The notes: generated by a model not told the origin, from the sequence alone. Shown: positions 1 through 9,173, counted from the first letter of the stretch. The stretch is DNA of 59,352 nucleotides from Akkermansia muciniphila (GCA_945874145.1 CAMCFN010000020.1:1-59352), one strand, 5' to 3'. Numbers and translations: made by a program.

Positions 1-192
1 CACGGCCAGCGGGAATGAGGGCGCGGCTTGGAGGTCGAGCACCTCACCCCGCGGGTGAGCTGCGACCGGGGCGATTTGCATTGGCATACCCCATTCCAAC
101 AGCCATTTGCCACCGCTGGCAACTCACCCAACTGCTTTTTCCAGGTTCAGCCAGATGAGCTTGGAGCTTTGCAAGTCGCGCATAGCACGTGG

Positions 193-260
193 GGCGGACA
201 CTCCTGTCCGCCGTCCCAATCAGCCACCAACTCCTTCCGCATAACGGACAAGCGTGTCCG
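193..260. repeat. Pair of REP-like palindromes downstream of the giant cytochrome gene
   Basis: Two hairpins lie here. The first has arms GGCGGACA (193-200) and TGTCCGCC (205-212) around CTCC. The second has arms CGGACA (245-250) and TGTCCG (255-260) around AGCG, ending 2 nt before the stop codon of the minus-strand gene. The shared GGACA/TGTCC core suggests one dispersed palindromic family. There is no T-run, so a classical terminator is not supported. Positions 1-192 hold no gene I can support. Confidence 0.55.
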
Positions 261-262
261 CT

Positions 263-3200
263 TCACTGGGCCAGCGTCCAACTCACATCCGTGGACTTCA
301 GCCGCACGCTCTCGGGCAGCTTCGCACCGTCGAGGCGGAGGACCACCGTGTGCGTGCCGGCGGGGAACTGGTTCGCCAGCTTCGTGAGCTTCTGACCGTT
401 GACCCACAGCTCGGGCTTGGCGATGCCGTCCACCGCGAGCGTGACTTGGCCGGGCTTGGCCAGCGTAAAGGTCGTTGCGGCGAAGACACTCGTGAGCGTG
501 ACGTGCCCAGGCATGTTGCTGGGGGCGAAGTCCGCCTTTGCCAACGCGCCGTTCACTAGGGAGGTCAGCGGCTTCCACGTTTGCTCGCCGATGCCGCTTT
601 CCATCGCGGTCCACTTGGCGGTGAAGTCGCCCTTCGTGATCTTGTCCCAACCGCCCTGATCCATGCGATGGGTCACGGGCAGCACCTGCCAGACGCGGGC
701 CACGCCGCCTTTGCTGGCGTCGTAGTCACCGGCCTTGCCGAGCCGGCTGAGGAAGGCGACGAGGTCGTTGCGGTCGGCCTCGGCGACGGTGTCGAGCAGG
801 CCGGCAGGCATGATCGACTGCGAGGCGTTGGACCGCTTGCGGATGTTGGACTTCGCGACGCTGACTTCCTGGTTCTGCGCGTTGCGGAGGACGACTTCTT
901 GCCCGGTCTCGCGGACGAGGATGCCGCTGTATTCGAGGTCGTCTTTGGTCTCGACGTTAATGCCGTGGAAGCCTTCCTTGATCTTCGCGTTGGGCAACAG
1001 CACGGACTCGACGAGGTAATCCGCCGGGGCCGCCGCGCCGAGGCTGGTCATGTCCGGGCCGACCTTGCCGCCGACGCCGCCGATGCTGTGGCAGAGGACG
1101 CAGCCGAGTTCGGCGCGCCGAAACACGCGCTCGCCACGCGCGGGGTCGCCGGATTTCAGAGCGAGGTCGGCGAGTTCCTTGAGCTTCGCGGGCGTGAGCT
1201 TGTCGGGTGAAAGCGCGGTGATGTTCGCGAGCTTGGTGAGCGAGGCGACGAGCGTGGGGTCCGGCTGCGCGCCTTCGCGCGCGGCGCGGAGGCCGGAGCT
1301 GGCGACGTGCGGGGGCAGCGTGGTGCGGCTGCCGACCTTCTCGCCAAACGACTTCGCCGCGCCCTTGGTGGCGAGCACGCCGCGCCAGAGGTCGAGCGCC
1401 TCGGATTCGGTCTTGGTCTCGGCCAACTCGTCGAGCGCGAGGTCGGCGAACTTCGCGGGCTGGAGCGAGGCCAGCGTGACGGCGGCGGCGCGGCGCACGG
1501 GCGCGGGCGAAGTCTTCGCGGCCAGCGGCTGGAGCGCGCCCAGCACGGGCGGGATCGCGCCCAGCTCGCGGAACGCGGCGAAGAGCGCGGTGCGGACCTC
1601 GGCGGGCGTGTTTTCCGTGCTGGCGGCCTTGATCATCTCGGCAAAGGCCGCGCCGGGATTCTTCCACGCGCCGAGCAGGTTCACGTAGGCGACGCGGGTG
1701 GGGAAGTTGGCGTAGGAGAGCAACGCGAGACCGCGCGCGCTGTCCCCGGCGGGTTTCACGTTGCGTAGGCGCGCGGCGGAAGTGAGCGCGGCGAGGGCGC
1801 GGTTGAGCGCGGCGTCGGTGAAGTCCCGCTTCACGACCTGCTCCCAGAGGCGGTTGATTTCCGCCGGACCGCCGGCGGCGCCGATGAGTTCAATCCACGG
1901 GCCGGAGCCGTCCTTGGTGAGCGGCTTGGCGGCGAGAATCTTCGCGACGCTGGACGCGGCGAGCGCGGGGTCGAGCGCCTTCATCGCATACTCAAGCTGC
2001 GCTTGTTTGGCCGGTGAGTTGGGCACCCACGCCCCGGACTCCAGCGCGGCGAGGAAGGGCTGCGCCAGCTCGTTGATGGAGAGCCAGACGGCGTAGTCGA
2101 GGAAGGTGTCGGCACCGATGGTGTTCACGGCGGAGAGCACGAGCTCGGCGGACTTGGCGGACGGGAACTTCGCCAGTGCGCGCACGGCCTCCATGCGGAC
2201 GCGCGGGTGCGGGTCGGCGACGAGCTTGGCCAGGCGCGCGACGGTGTCGCTCTCGGCAAAGGCTGCGCCGGCGTCCGCGAGATACGTGCTGGCGGTCCCA
2301 TTTGCATCGGCGACCAGGACTGGTTTGGTGGGCGCGGTGGTGGCGAAGCTCAACGCGCGCACGGCGGCGGCGCGGATGCGGCCATCCTGCGCGGCAAGCA
2401 GCTTGGTGAGCAGCTCGGGCGCGGGGATGTTCAAGGACTGGTGAATCCAAAGCGCGGCGAGCTGTTCCTTCTCGGTCTTGAGCTTCGCAGTCCACGTCTT
2501 GAGCTCGGGCGCGACGGCGGCGGTGCCTTTCTCCACAAGCAGGCGGGTGGCTTGGGAGGAGTTGAAGTGATTGGGCGAAAGCAGTTCGTTCAGCAGCGCG
2601 CTCGTGCTGGTTTTCGCCAACTCCGGTTTCTTCACGGCGGGCTTGCCCTTCATCGCCACGCGCCAGATGCGGCCATGCTCGCGGTCGCGGCGCGGGTCGC
2701 GGAAGTCCACTTCGCCGTGGTTGATGATGGGGTTGCTCCAGTCGGCGATGTAGAGCGCGCCGTCGGGCCCGAGCTTCACGTCAATCGGGCGGAAGGTGTT
2801 GTTCGAGGTGCGGCAGATGTCGGTCTCCTGCTTGGTGATGTAGGCCGCGCCCTGCTCGGTGATGCTGAAACTCGTCACCCGGTTCGCGCGGAAGTCGCAC
2901 GTCACCATGCGGCCCTGCCAGTCGGCGGGGAAGTGCTGGCTGCGGATGATTTCGAGGCTGGCGAACTTCGGGTAGCCGCCGGGGCTGACGCTTGGGAGGA
3001 TTCGACGCGCGCGCGCGTAAGTCTGATACATGCCGCCGGGGAGACCCCAGTTGATGCCGGCGCCGCCCGCGCCGTCGGTCATGAAGCTCTGGCCGAACTC
3101 GTCGAATTGGTGGCCCCAACTGTTCACCCAGCCCTTGAAGACGACCTCGAGCTTTTGCGCCGCCGGCTCGAAGCGGAAGATACCGCCGCTGCGCAGACGC

Positions 3201-4732
3201 ACGACGCCGTGGGGCGTCTCGACCTCGCTGCGGGTGTAGATGGACTGGCTCATCCAAAGGCGGCCGTCGTGGCCCCAGCGGAGCGTGTGCAGGTTGTGGT
3301 GCGTGTCCTCGGTGCCGAAGCTGGAGAGGACGACGCGGCGCACGTCGGCCTTGCCGTCGCCGTTGGTGTCCTTCAAGTGCAACAGCTCCGTGCTCTGCGC
3401 GACATACACGCCGCCGTCGCCGGGCGCGAGGCCGGTCGGGATGAGCATGTTGTCGGCGAAGACGGTGGCCTTGTCGGCCTTGCCCGCGCCCTTGGTGTCT
3501 TCGAGGACGACGATTTTGTCGTGCGCGGCCTGGCCGGGTTCGATTTGCGGATAGACCTCGCTGCTGGCGACCCAGAGGCGGCCCTGCGCGTCGAAGTTGA
3601 TTTGGATGGGCTTGGCTAGGTGCGGGTTCTCAGCCCAGAGCGTGACTTCGAGACCTTCCGCCACGGTGAACTCGGGCGTGGGCTGCGGCGTGTGCTTGGC
3701 GGCGGCGGCCTTGCCGAGGAGCGCGGCGGGCTGGAGTTCGGGGCCGGGCTTGAAGTTGGCGTCGTTCAGGTGCTTGCACAGCTCGCGAATCTTCTTCTCC
3801 TCGGCGGCGATGAGCGGGTCGAACTGTGGCATCTCGACGGCGTTCTTGCCCTGCTCACGTTTCCGGAAGCCAAAGATGTAAGCCATGTTCGCCGGGCGGG
3901 AGCGGTGGAAGAAGAATTCGTTTTTGCGAAGGATGACTGGGAGAATGTTTTCATTCCCAAATGAAGCGGTATTGGTGCGGCTCGTAGTCGCTGGGTCCAG
4001 ATATGTCATTAGCAAGCTGCCGAGGCTCAGGTAGCCTTCTGGCTTAAGGTGGATTCCGTCGTGCGTTAGGAACTCAGTCCCCGTCCGCTCGAGAAGTTGT
4101 GGGGCGGAGAATTTGCCCTCCATAGCCGATTTCATTGAGGGAAACAGGTTGGCGAAAACTGCGGAGCGGGCTTTCGCAATTTCACCGATGGCGATGGAGT
4201 ATTGCTGAAGTTGTTCGTTGTGCTTGGTGGGGTCCGGTAAGGGAGCGGGAAGTTTCTCGTGTGCGATAGGTCCCATGAGCACCAACCGGCATCCCGGCGA
4301 AATCTTCTCAATCGCATCCAGCAGCCGGTTGTAGTCTTCCTTGAACTTGGGCAGCCCCGCTTCGCCTGCGAACGACGCCGCCATGCCGTAGCCGATGAAG
4401 GCCACCGTTGGCCTGGCTTCCTCGATTTGTTTCTGGAGCAGCTTCCACGCTTCGCCCGTCGGCTCGACGCCCGCTTGCGCGAGCGAGAGGCCCAGGCGCG
4501 ACTCGCCATCCGGCAGGTCCGCGCTCCAGCCGAGGTTGCGGAAGGTGACGTTGCGGTCCGGGAAGCGCGTGGTGAGCATCAGCTCGATCCACCCGTAGCT
4601 CTGCTCGCGCTCGATGAGCGTGTCGCCCAGGAAGATGACGCGGTCGCCGTCCTTCAACTCGAAGGGCGCGGCGGCGCGGACAGAGGAAGTAGCCAGGAGC
4701 ATTGCGGCGAGAAGGAAGGAAAGGCGGCGCAT
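263..4732 (-). CDS. Giant exported GDSL / membrane-bound dehydrogenase / HEAT / c-type cytochrome fusion protein
   Basis: 1489-aa exported protein typical of the PVC group. The start at 4732 is chosen because it opens a clean signal peptide (MRRLSFLLAAMLLATSSVRA); an in-frame ATG 37 codons upstream would bury it. Order of parts: SGNH/GDSL-like hydrolase (about 28-255; block I reads GDT, late block DGIHL); PVC-type membrane-bound dehydrogenase beta-propeller of the TIGR02604 kind (about 360-790); HEAT-like repeats (about 800-1150); a TIGR02603-type heme domain with CVLCH near residue 1212; and a beta-rich C-terminal domain. Family knowledge suggests a periplasmic or surface oxidoreductase acting on sugars, with electrons passing to the heme. 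The substrate is unknown. The gene stands alone on its strand. Confidence 0.85.
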   Translation of the reverse strand: MRRLSFLLAAMLLATSSVRAAAPFELKDGDRVIFLGDTLIEREQSYGWIELMLTTRFPDRNVTFRNLGWSADLPDGESRLGLSLAQAGVEPTGEAWKLLQKQIEEARPTVAFIGYGMAASFAGEAGLPKFKEDYNRLLDAIEKISPGCRLVLMGPIAHEKLPAPLPDPTKHNEQLQQYSIAIGEIAKARSAVFANLFPSMKSAMEGKFSAPQLLERTGTEFLTHDGIHLKPEGYLSLGSLLMTYLDPATTSRTNTASFGNENILPVILRKNEFFFHRSRPANMAYIFGFRKREQGKNAVEMPQFDPLIAAEEKKIRELCKHLNDANFKPGPELQPAALLGKAAAAKHTPQPTPEFTVAEGLEVTLWAENPHLAKPIQINFDAQGRLWVASSEVYPQIEPGQAAHDKIVVLEDTKGAGKADKATVFADNMLIPTGLAPGDGGVYVAQSTELLHLKDTNGDGKADVRRVVLSSFGTEDTHHNLHTLRWGHDGRLWMSQSIYTRSEVETPHGVVRLRSGGIFRFEPAAQKLEVVFKGWVNSWGHQFDEFGQSFMTDGAGGAGINWGLPGGMYQTYARARRILPSVSPGGYPKFASLEIIRSQHFPADWQGRMVTCDFRANRVTSFSITEQGAAYITKQETDICRTSNNTFRPIDVKLGPDGALYIADWSNPIINHGEVDFRDPRRDREHGRIWRVAMKGKPAVKKPELAKTSTSALLNELLSPNHFNSSQATRLLVEKGTAAVAPELKTWTAKLKTEKEQLAALWIHQSLNIPAPELLTKLLAAQDGRIRAAAVRALSFATTAPTKPVLVADANGTASTYLADAGAAFAESDTVARLAKLVADPHPRVRMEAVRALAKFPSAKSAELVLSAVNTIGADTFLDYAVWLSINELAQPFLAALESGAWVPNSPAKQAQLEYAMKALDPALAASSVAKILAAKPLTKDGSGPWIELIGAAGGPAEINRLWEQVVKRDFTDAALNRALAALTSAARLRNVKPAGDSARGLALLSYANFPTRVAYVNLLGAWKNPGAAFAEMIKAASTENTPAEVRTALFAAFRELGAIPPVLGALQPLAAKTSPAPVRRAAAVTLASLQPAKFADLALDELAETKTESEALDLWRGVLATKGAAKSFGEKVGSRTTLPPHVASSGLRAAREGAQPDPTLVASLTKLANITALSPDKLTPAKLKELADLALKSGDPARGERVFRRAELGCVLCHSIGGVGGKVGPDMTSLGAAAPADYLVESVLLPNAKIKEGFHGINVETKDDLEYSGILVRETGQEVVLRNAQNQEVSVAKSNIRKRSNASQSIMPAGLLDTVAEADRNDLVAFLSRLGKAGDYDASKGGVARVWQVLPVTHRMDQGGWDKITKGDFTAKWTAMESGIGEQTWKPLTSLVNGALAKADFAPSNMPGHVTLTSVFAATTFTLAKPGQVTLAVDGIAKPELWVNGQKLTKLANQFPAGTHTVVLRLDGAKLPESVRLKSTDVSWTLAQ

Positions 4733-5082
4733 AAATTGAAGAGGCGATTTAGCCACGGATTGAAGGCGGATCAAACACAGATTCCAGTCCGGGTTCAATC
4801 TGTGTTTCATCCAAGGCTGAAAATTAAGCCTGCTGCCCCACACCTGCTGCCCCGGGAACGCGGCCTTCAGGCCACTTCAGCGTCCGAAACAGAAAGCAGC
4901 GAATCGATTGGCCGGTGGATTTGCTGCGGACAGTGAAGCCGAGTAACCGTCGCACTCCGGACCATTTGCGTTCCGAGGGGGGGCAGCGCCTTTGGAAATC
5001 TTTCCTAGTCAAGAGGCGGAATTGTGGTATGACTAAACAACAGGTTGTTCCTGTCTGGAACGATCAAGTGGTAGCAAAAACA
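4733..5082. other. Intergenic space, no gene recognised
   Basis: This is the first part of the roughly 400-base divergent gap between the giant cytochrome gene (-) and the pseudopilin gene (+). Short open frames exist but show no conserved motif and carry no plausible ribosome binding site. Base composition falls and becomes more A/T-rich towards 5030-5090, as expected for a promoter zone. Confidence 0.5.
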
Positions 5083-5109
5083 TATAAAATAACGCCGCAG
5101 ATTTGCGGC
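5083..5109 (+). promoter_or_regulatory. Candidate -10 box and leader hairpin of the pseudopilin gene
   Basis: TATAAAAT at 5083-5090 is a good -10 candidate, although no convincing -35 box lies 16-18 nt upstream, so an activator or alternative sigma factor is possible. It is followed by a perfect leader hairpin, GCCGCA (5094-5099), loop GATT, TGCGGC (5104-5109), 21 nt before the ATG at 5131. The hairpin might affect stability or translation of the pilin transcript. This is inference. Confidence 0.4.
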
Positions 5110-5130
5110 ATAGTCCAAAAAGTCCAAACC

Positions 5131-5487
5131 ATGAAAACACAAAACAACCGCAAAGCTGGTTTCACCCTCGTTGAAATCATGATCGTCGTCGCCATCATCG
5201 GCCTGCTGGCCGCGATCGCGATTCCTAACTTCGTGAAAGCACGTGCCACCGCTCAGAAGAATGCCTGCATCGCCAATCTCAAGCAGATTGACGGCGCGGT
5301 GCAGCAATGGGCGTTGGAGCAGAAGAAGGTAGCCACGGACACCTACGCGGTCAGCGACGCCACTCTGCTGGCCTACATGAAGGGCTCGCTCCTGCCCGCC
5401 TGCCCCGGAGGCGGCGCCTACGCGGCCGGCGCGACCGTTTCAGGCGCACCGACCTGCAGCCTCTCCGGCACCGGACACACGCTCTAA
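5131..5487 (+). CDS. Type II secretion / type IV pilin-like pseudopilin
   Basis: 118-aa prepilin-like protein. The start at 5131 places a short basic leader before the prepilin peptidase site, with cleavage expected after Gly10 (KAG|FTLVE) and Glu5 of the mature protein present. A hydrophobic N-terminal helix follows (about 11-35), then an alpha-helical stretch KNACIANLKQIDGA, seen in many verrucomicrobial pseudopilins, and a C-terminal Pro/Cys/Gly-rich tail with CPGGGAY and a second Cys near the end. It probably assembles into a pseudopilus or thin surface filament after processing by PilD. No assembly genes are adjacent, and such isolated pseudopilin genes are common in this phylum. It has its own leader hairpin upstream and an intrinsic terminator 34 nt downstream, so it is a single-gene unit. 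Confidence 0.9.
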   Translation: MKTQNNRKAGFTLVEIMIVVAIIGLLAAIAIPNFVKARATAQKNACIANLKQIDGAVQQWALEQKKVATDTYAVSDATLLAYMKGSLLPACPGGGAYAAGATVSGAPTCSLSGTGHTL

Positions 5488-5520
5488 TCAGAGTCTGACT
5501 GCCCGATTTCGGGCTTTTCC

Positions 5521-5556
5521 AAACTGCCCCGGCCTCGCGCCGGGGCAGTTTTTTCT
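5521..5556 (+). terminator. Strong Rho-independent terminator of the pseudopilin gene
   Basis: A 13-bp stem (5521-5533 with 5539-5551, core CTGCCCCGG/CCGGGGCAG) closes a 5-nt loop and runs into a TTTTTTCTTT tract. Only 34 nt separate it from the pilin stop codon. Confidence 0.9.
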
Positions 5557-5671
5557 TTGATGCGGGCGGTGTTTCGGGCTGCGGGCCTTTGGCTGGGTCA
5601 GGGTTGACGCATCAAAATCGCCAAGCAGGACTTGCTTGGTTCCGCAGGCGCTGGCGGCATGGCAGTTTACA

Positions 5672-5732
5672 CCCCACGAAGGACAGTGGGGTTCCATTTG
5701 CCGACCGCATCCCACCCACGGCTAACGTGGGT
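5672..5732. repeat. Palindromes in the 305-base gap after the pilin terminator
   Basis: The stretch 5557-5861 contains no gene I can support. It holds two hairpins: CCCCAC (5672-5677) with GTGGGG (5686-5691), and ACCCACG (5714-5720) with CGTGGGT (5726-5732) around GCTAA. They resemble degenerate REP-like elements. They could also serve as 3' ends for the converging minus-strand gene that stops at 5862, though no T-tract is present. Confidence 0.4.
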
Positions 5733-5861
5733 CCGACTTTAACCGTGCGCAAAGTTTCTTCCGGAGGGGAGAATGAAATCACACGAGTGCCCTCCCATTT
5801 TGCACGGGTGCCACCCTGCACGAGTGAGCCGTGAAGGTTGGCCGAGGAAAACCTCGGTCGA

Positions 5862-7397
5862 TTAGCTGCCCAAGAGTGTCGGCAGGCCCAAAAACACGGG
5901 CAGATAGCGACGTTCTGCCCGAGGCGGTCGTCCAGCCTGAGGAGCACCCTCGGGCTTGGATGGGGTGGGGGGGCGGACTTGAGGCCGTTTCGCGGTCTCA
6001 ATTATCCCAGTGGCGAACTCGATCACATGACCCTGATGAATCAGCCAGTGAAGGTCGGCGTTCAAAGCTGACTGCTCCGCCGTGGGCACCGGAAGGGCTG
6101 GCGCGGCAGCCGGCGCAGCCTCACCGGCGACAGGCGCGGGGGTGGGCTCCGCCACCGCAGTGGCGGGAGCCGGGGCCAAGGCTTCGATGGCCTTGCGCCG
6201 CGTGCACTTTGGCGTCGCGTTGATGTATTCCAACAGGCGGCGGATGCTGCCGGACACGGGCGTGGTTTCGAGGTCCAGAAAAGTGGGCCGCGCCACGGAA
6301 ACGTGCGTGATGGTCTTGTTGACCTTGAAGAACTGGAGGCCATGCCGGCTGAACTGGGTGCAGAGCGTGTTCACCAGCTTCAACGGGAAGCGGACCTGAT
6401 CCTCGACCACGAGGCGGAAGATCTGGCGGAGCACCGGTGCGGAGTTGCCGATGTTGGCCCCGAGCAGGGTGTGGGCTTCGACCGATTTTACGAGGTTGGG
6501 CAGATGGGTGGCCTTGAAATGAGCCTCGACCTCCTCGCGGGTGCTGAATTTAAGCGGTTCGGGGATGTTCAGCGCGGTGAACTCCGTCTTAAAGCTGGCG
6601 TTCTCCAGCCATTGCTTCACGACCGCCTCGTCGCGGACGATCTTGACGCGGGCTTTGAAGCCCTCGAAGGGCATACGGGCAAAGCGCTCGGTATGCAACT
6701 TGTGCAGCTTGGCCTGATAGTCATGATAGTTCGGCGGGCCGAGCACGATGCCGCTCAAGCCACATTGGGCAACGAACGTGTAAGTGCCTTTTGGTGCCTC
6801 GCCGGCAATCTTCTCGGTCTGGTAGAACGTGGCGAAATGACGGCCCAAGAGGTGGCCCATCGCCTCCGACTCGGAGAGCCAGAGGGTGTCGTCCAAATTG
6901 CAGAGGAAGAGCGGCTGCGCCACGGTCGCACCATTCTTCACGATGCGGAAGTTGACGGTGAACCGGTCGGGCTTCTTGAGGATGAGGTGGGCAATGTCAA
7001 AGATGGGATAGGCGCGGCCAGTAAGCTTGATCTGCCGGGCCAGCCCTTCGACACCCTTATCCTCAGGCATAAGGTTGACGTCGAAATCCGGCAACGGAGC
7101 GGGGGCTTCGCTGCGCGGAGCATCGCGCCGGTCGCGGTCTGAGTGACCAGGGCGACCCCCGGAACCACCAGAGCGAGCCCCCCCTGGACGGGGCCCGCCG
7201 GGGCCGTCACGACGCGGACCACGGTCCCCACCGGGGCGGGCACCGCGTGACGGACCGCCACGGCGGTCGCCGCGATCCGGGCGCTCGCCCTCGTCGCCGC
7301 GAAAGTTCGCATAGCGGTTTGTGTCGATGGACTGCTTGGCCCACGCGGGCAACAACAGCGATTCCAGATCCAGTTCGTTTTCGGACGGTTGACTCAT
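5862..7397 (-). CDS. RGG-rich protein of unknown function
   Basis: 511-aa protein I do not recognise. The start at 7397 (MSQPSENELDLES) is preferred over one nine codons upstream because it begins the acidic, conserved-looking N-terminus. Residues about 30-90 form a low-complexity tract of Arg, Gly, Asp and Pro with repeated RGG, RG and GGPR elements, as in RNA-binding RGG boxes. A folded region of roughly 300 residues follows with no motif I can name, then an Ala/Pro-rich linker (about 400-445), a short helical segment (HWLIHQGHVIEFATG) and a basic Pro-rich tail. There is no signal peptide or membrane segment, so it is probably cytoplasmic. A role with RNA or nucleoprotein is a guess from the RGG tract. 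No neighbour gives a clue; the gene has its own strand block. Confidence 0.7.
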   Translation of the reverse strand: MSQPSENELDLESLLLPAWAKQSIDTNRYANFRGDEGERPDRGDRRGGPSRGARPGGDRGPRRDGPGGPRPGGARSGGSGGRPGHSDRDRRDAPRSEAPAPLPDFDVNLMPEDKGVEGLARQIKLTGRAYPIFDIAHLILKKPDRFTVNFRIVKNGATVAQPLFLCNLDDTLWLSESEAMGHLLGRHFATFYQTEKIAGEAPKGTYTFVAQCGLSGIVLGPPNYHDYQAKLHKLHTERFARMPFEGFKARVKIVRDEAVVKQWLENASFKTEFTALNIPEPLKFSTREEVEAHFKATHLPNLVKSVEAHTLLGANIGNSAPVLRQIFRLVVEDQVRFPLKLVNTLCTQFSRHGLQFFKVNKTITHVSVARPTFLDLETTPVSGSIRRLLEYINATPKCTRRKAIEALAPAPATAVAEPTPAPVAGEAAPAAAPALPVPTAEQSALNADLHWLIHQGHVIEFATGIIETAKRPQVRPPTPSKPEGAPQAGRPPRAERRYLPVFLGLPTLLGS

Positions 7398-7534
7398 TCG
7401 GAAGACGGAGTTCGATGACACCAAGTCAAAGGTTCGGACAGCATGGGATGCTGCCGGGAGGAAAGCAAGCGCCGCGGGAACCCCTGTGACGCCACCGGGC
7501 TTGCCAGAGGCCGCTGCTTTGGCATGATCAGTGC

Positions 7535-7990
7535 ATGAAGATCAGCTCGCTCAGACTCCTCCTGCCCGCTTTACTCGCCGCCACTTTCACCATCCCCGCG
7601 CTGGGTCAGGATGAGAAGGCCGAGCGCACCAAGTTGGAAGGCACTTGGGTGGGGGGCGTGCGTGCTCCCGCCGGCAAAGGCAAGGGCGGCTCGGCCACCA
7701 TGGTGCAAATCTCGGAGCTGGTCATCAAAGACGGCAAACTCACCGCGAAAGATGGCAAGGGACTCGGTCTGGGCACCGGCACCGGCTACACGCTAAATCT
7801 CAACGCCAATCCCAAGACCTTCGACGCCGTGGGCAACACCAAGGAAAAACAGGGCACCTTCCAAGGCATCTACCGGCTCAACGGTGACACGCTGGAATGG
7901 TGCGCCGCCAACCCCGGCATTGCCCGGCCCAAGGACTTTTTCACCACGCCGCAAGTTCAGTTTCACCTAGTCCTCCAACGGAAAAAATAG
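7535..7990 (+). CDS. Exported TIGR03067-type lipocalin-like protein
   Basis: 151-aa secreted protein. The signal peptide covers about 1-24 (cut expected after PALG). The mature part begins with the family hallmark, a charged helix ending in LEGTW, and ends with GTFQGIYRLNGDTLEWC followed by a beta-strand pair, matching the Planctomycetes/Verrucomicrobia TIGR03067 pattern of a small antiparallel barrel. Function in the family is unknown; a ligand-binding or surface role is usually assumed. It lies alone, converging on the cysteine desulfurase gene with 31 nt between them. Confidence 0.8.
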   Translation: MKISSLRLLLPALLAATFTIPALGQDEKAERTKLEGTWVGGVRAPAGKGKGGSATMVQISELVIKDGKLTAKDGKGLGLGTGTGYTLNLNANPKTFDAVGNTKEKQGTFQGIYRLNGDTLEWCAANPGIARPKDFFTTPQVQFHLVLQRKK

Positions 7991-8021
7991 CCGCCCGCCA
8001 ACGTTTTTCGGCCAGCCGGTT

Positions 8022-9173
8022 TCAACCGCGTCGCTGCACTTGTCGAATTACACGCGGCAGCAGTTCCGCCACCGCTTCCACCTCGACAGCGGTGCTGTCG
8101 CGGCCGAGCGAGAAGCGCACCAGCGCATTGGCCTGCGCTGCGGGCGTGCCCATGGCCAGCATGACATGCGAAGGCTCAAGGGACCCCGCCGAGCACGCCG
8201 AACCGCTCGATGCGCAAACCCCTTCCATGTCCAACGCCGCCATCAGCGCGATACTGTCCGTGCCCTCCACGGTGAACGAAACGGTGTTCGCCAACCGCCC
8301 TTCCCGTGCCCCGCGAAAGTGAGCCCCCTCCACTGCATCCACGGCTGTCAGCAGCCGTGCGGCCAGCGGGGCAAGCGTGGCTCGGTCAAACACCGGCACG
8401 CGCACGAAACGCTCCAGCGCCTCAGTCAAACCAATTATGGCCGGCAGGTTTTCCGTGCCCGCCCGGCGCTCGTTTTCGTGTGCGCCGCCAAACTGCACCG
8501 GATCTGGGAGCAACGGCGAGCGGATGAACAGCGCCCCCGCGCCCTTGGGCCCGTGGAACTTGTGCGCGCAAATGGAGACGAGGTCGGCGTTGAACTGGTG
8601 AATGTTCGCGAACGGCTCCTTGCCCAACCACTGCACCGCATCGGTGTGAAAAAGAACTCCCCGCTCGCGACAGATGGCCCCCACCTCAGCCACCGGTTGC
8701 AAGGTTCCCGTCTCATTGTTGGCCGCCATCACACTCACCAATGTGGTGTCCGGCCGCAGTGCGCGCCGCACGTCTTCCACGCTGACCCGGCCGGTGCTGT
8801 CCACCGGCAGCCGAGTGACGGTGAAGCCTTCCTTTCTTTCGAGGTAATCGAAGCAGTGCAGCACGGCGTGGTGCTCCACGCTGGAAGTGATAAGGTGCCG
8901 CCCTTGCGCTCGCCGCAGGCGCGCGGTGCCAAAGATCGCCAGATTACTGCTCTCCGTGCCGCCGCTGGTGAACACCACCTCGCTGGATTTGCAGGCCAGC
9001 AGAGCGGCGACCCGGTCACGCGCGTCATCCAGCAAGGCCCGCGCATGCCGCCCCACATGATGGACGCTGGACGCATTGCCCCAGATCTCGTCGAGGAACG
9101 GCAGCATCGCCGCGCGCACCTGCGGGTCCAGCGGCGTGGTGGCGTTGTAATCGAAGTAAATCGTGCGCTTCAC
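8022..9173 (-). CDS. Cysteine desulfurase (NifS/IscS family)
   Basis: 383-aa PLP enzyme that removes sulfur from L-cysteine, giving alanine and an enzyme persulfide used for Fe-S clusters or other thio-cofactors. It begins with the family motif IYFDYNATTPLDP. The PLP-binding region shows the GGTESSNLAI and SSVEHHAV motifs. The Schiff-base lysine is in CAHKFHGPKGAG (about residue 202), and the catalytic cysteine is in the mobile loop SSGSACSAGS (about 324), followed by EPSHVMLAMG. The length is normal for group I enzymes. No iscU, iscR or tRNA thiolation gene lies next to it, so its acceptor cannot be read from context. The RND pump gene ends 69 nt upstream on the same strand. Confidence 0.93.
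   Translation of the reverse strand: MKRTIYFDYNATTPLDPQVRAAMLPFLDEIWGNASSVHHVGRHARALLDDARDRVAALLACKSSEVVFTSGGTESSNLAIFGTARLRRAQGRHLITSSVEHHAVLHCFDYLERKEGFTVTRLPVDSTGRVSVEDVRRALRPDTTLVSVMAANNETGTLQPVAEVGAICRERGVLFHTDAVQWLGKEPFANIHQFNADLVSICAHKFHGPKGAGALFIRSPLLPDPVQFGGAHENERRAGTENLPAIIGLTEALERFVRVPVFDRATLAPLAARLLTAVDAVEGAHFRGAREGRLANTVSFTVEGTDSIALMAALDMEGVCASSGSACSAGSLEPSHVMLAMGTPAAQANALVRFSLGRDSTAVEVEAVAELLPRVIRQVQRRG

Noticed and set aside
2207..3619. 470-codon open frame opposite the giant cytochrome gene
   Set aside because: Antisense to the clear dehydrogenase domain; no motif, no ribosome binding site.
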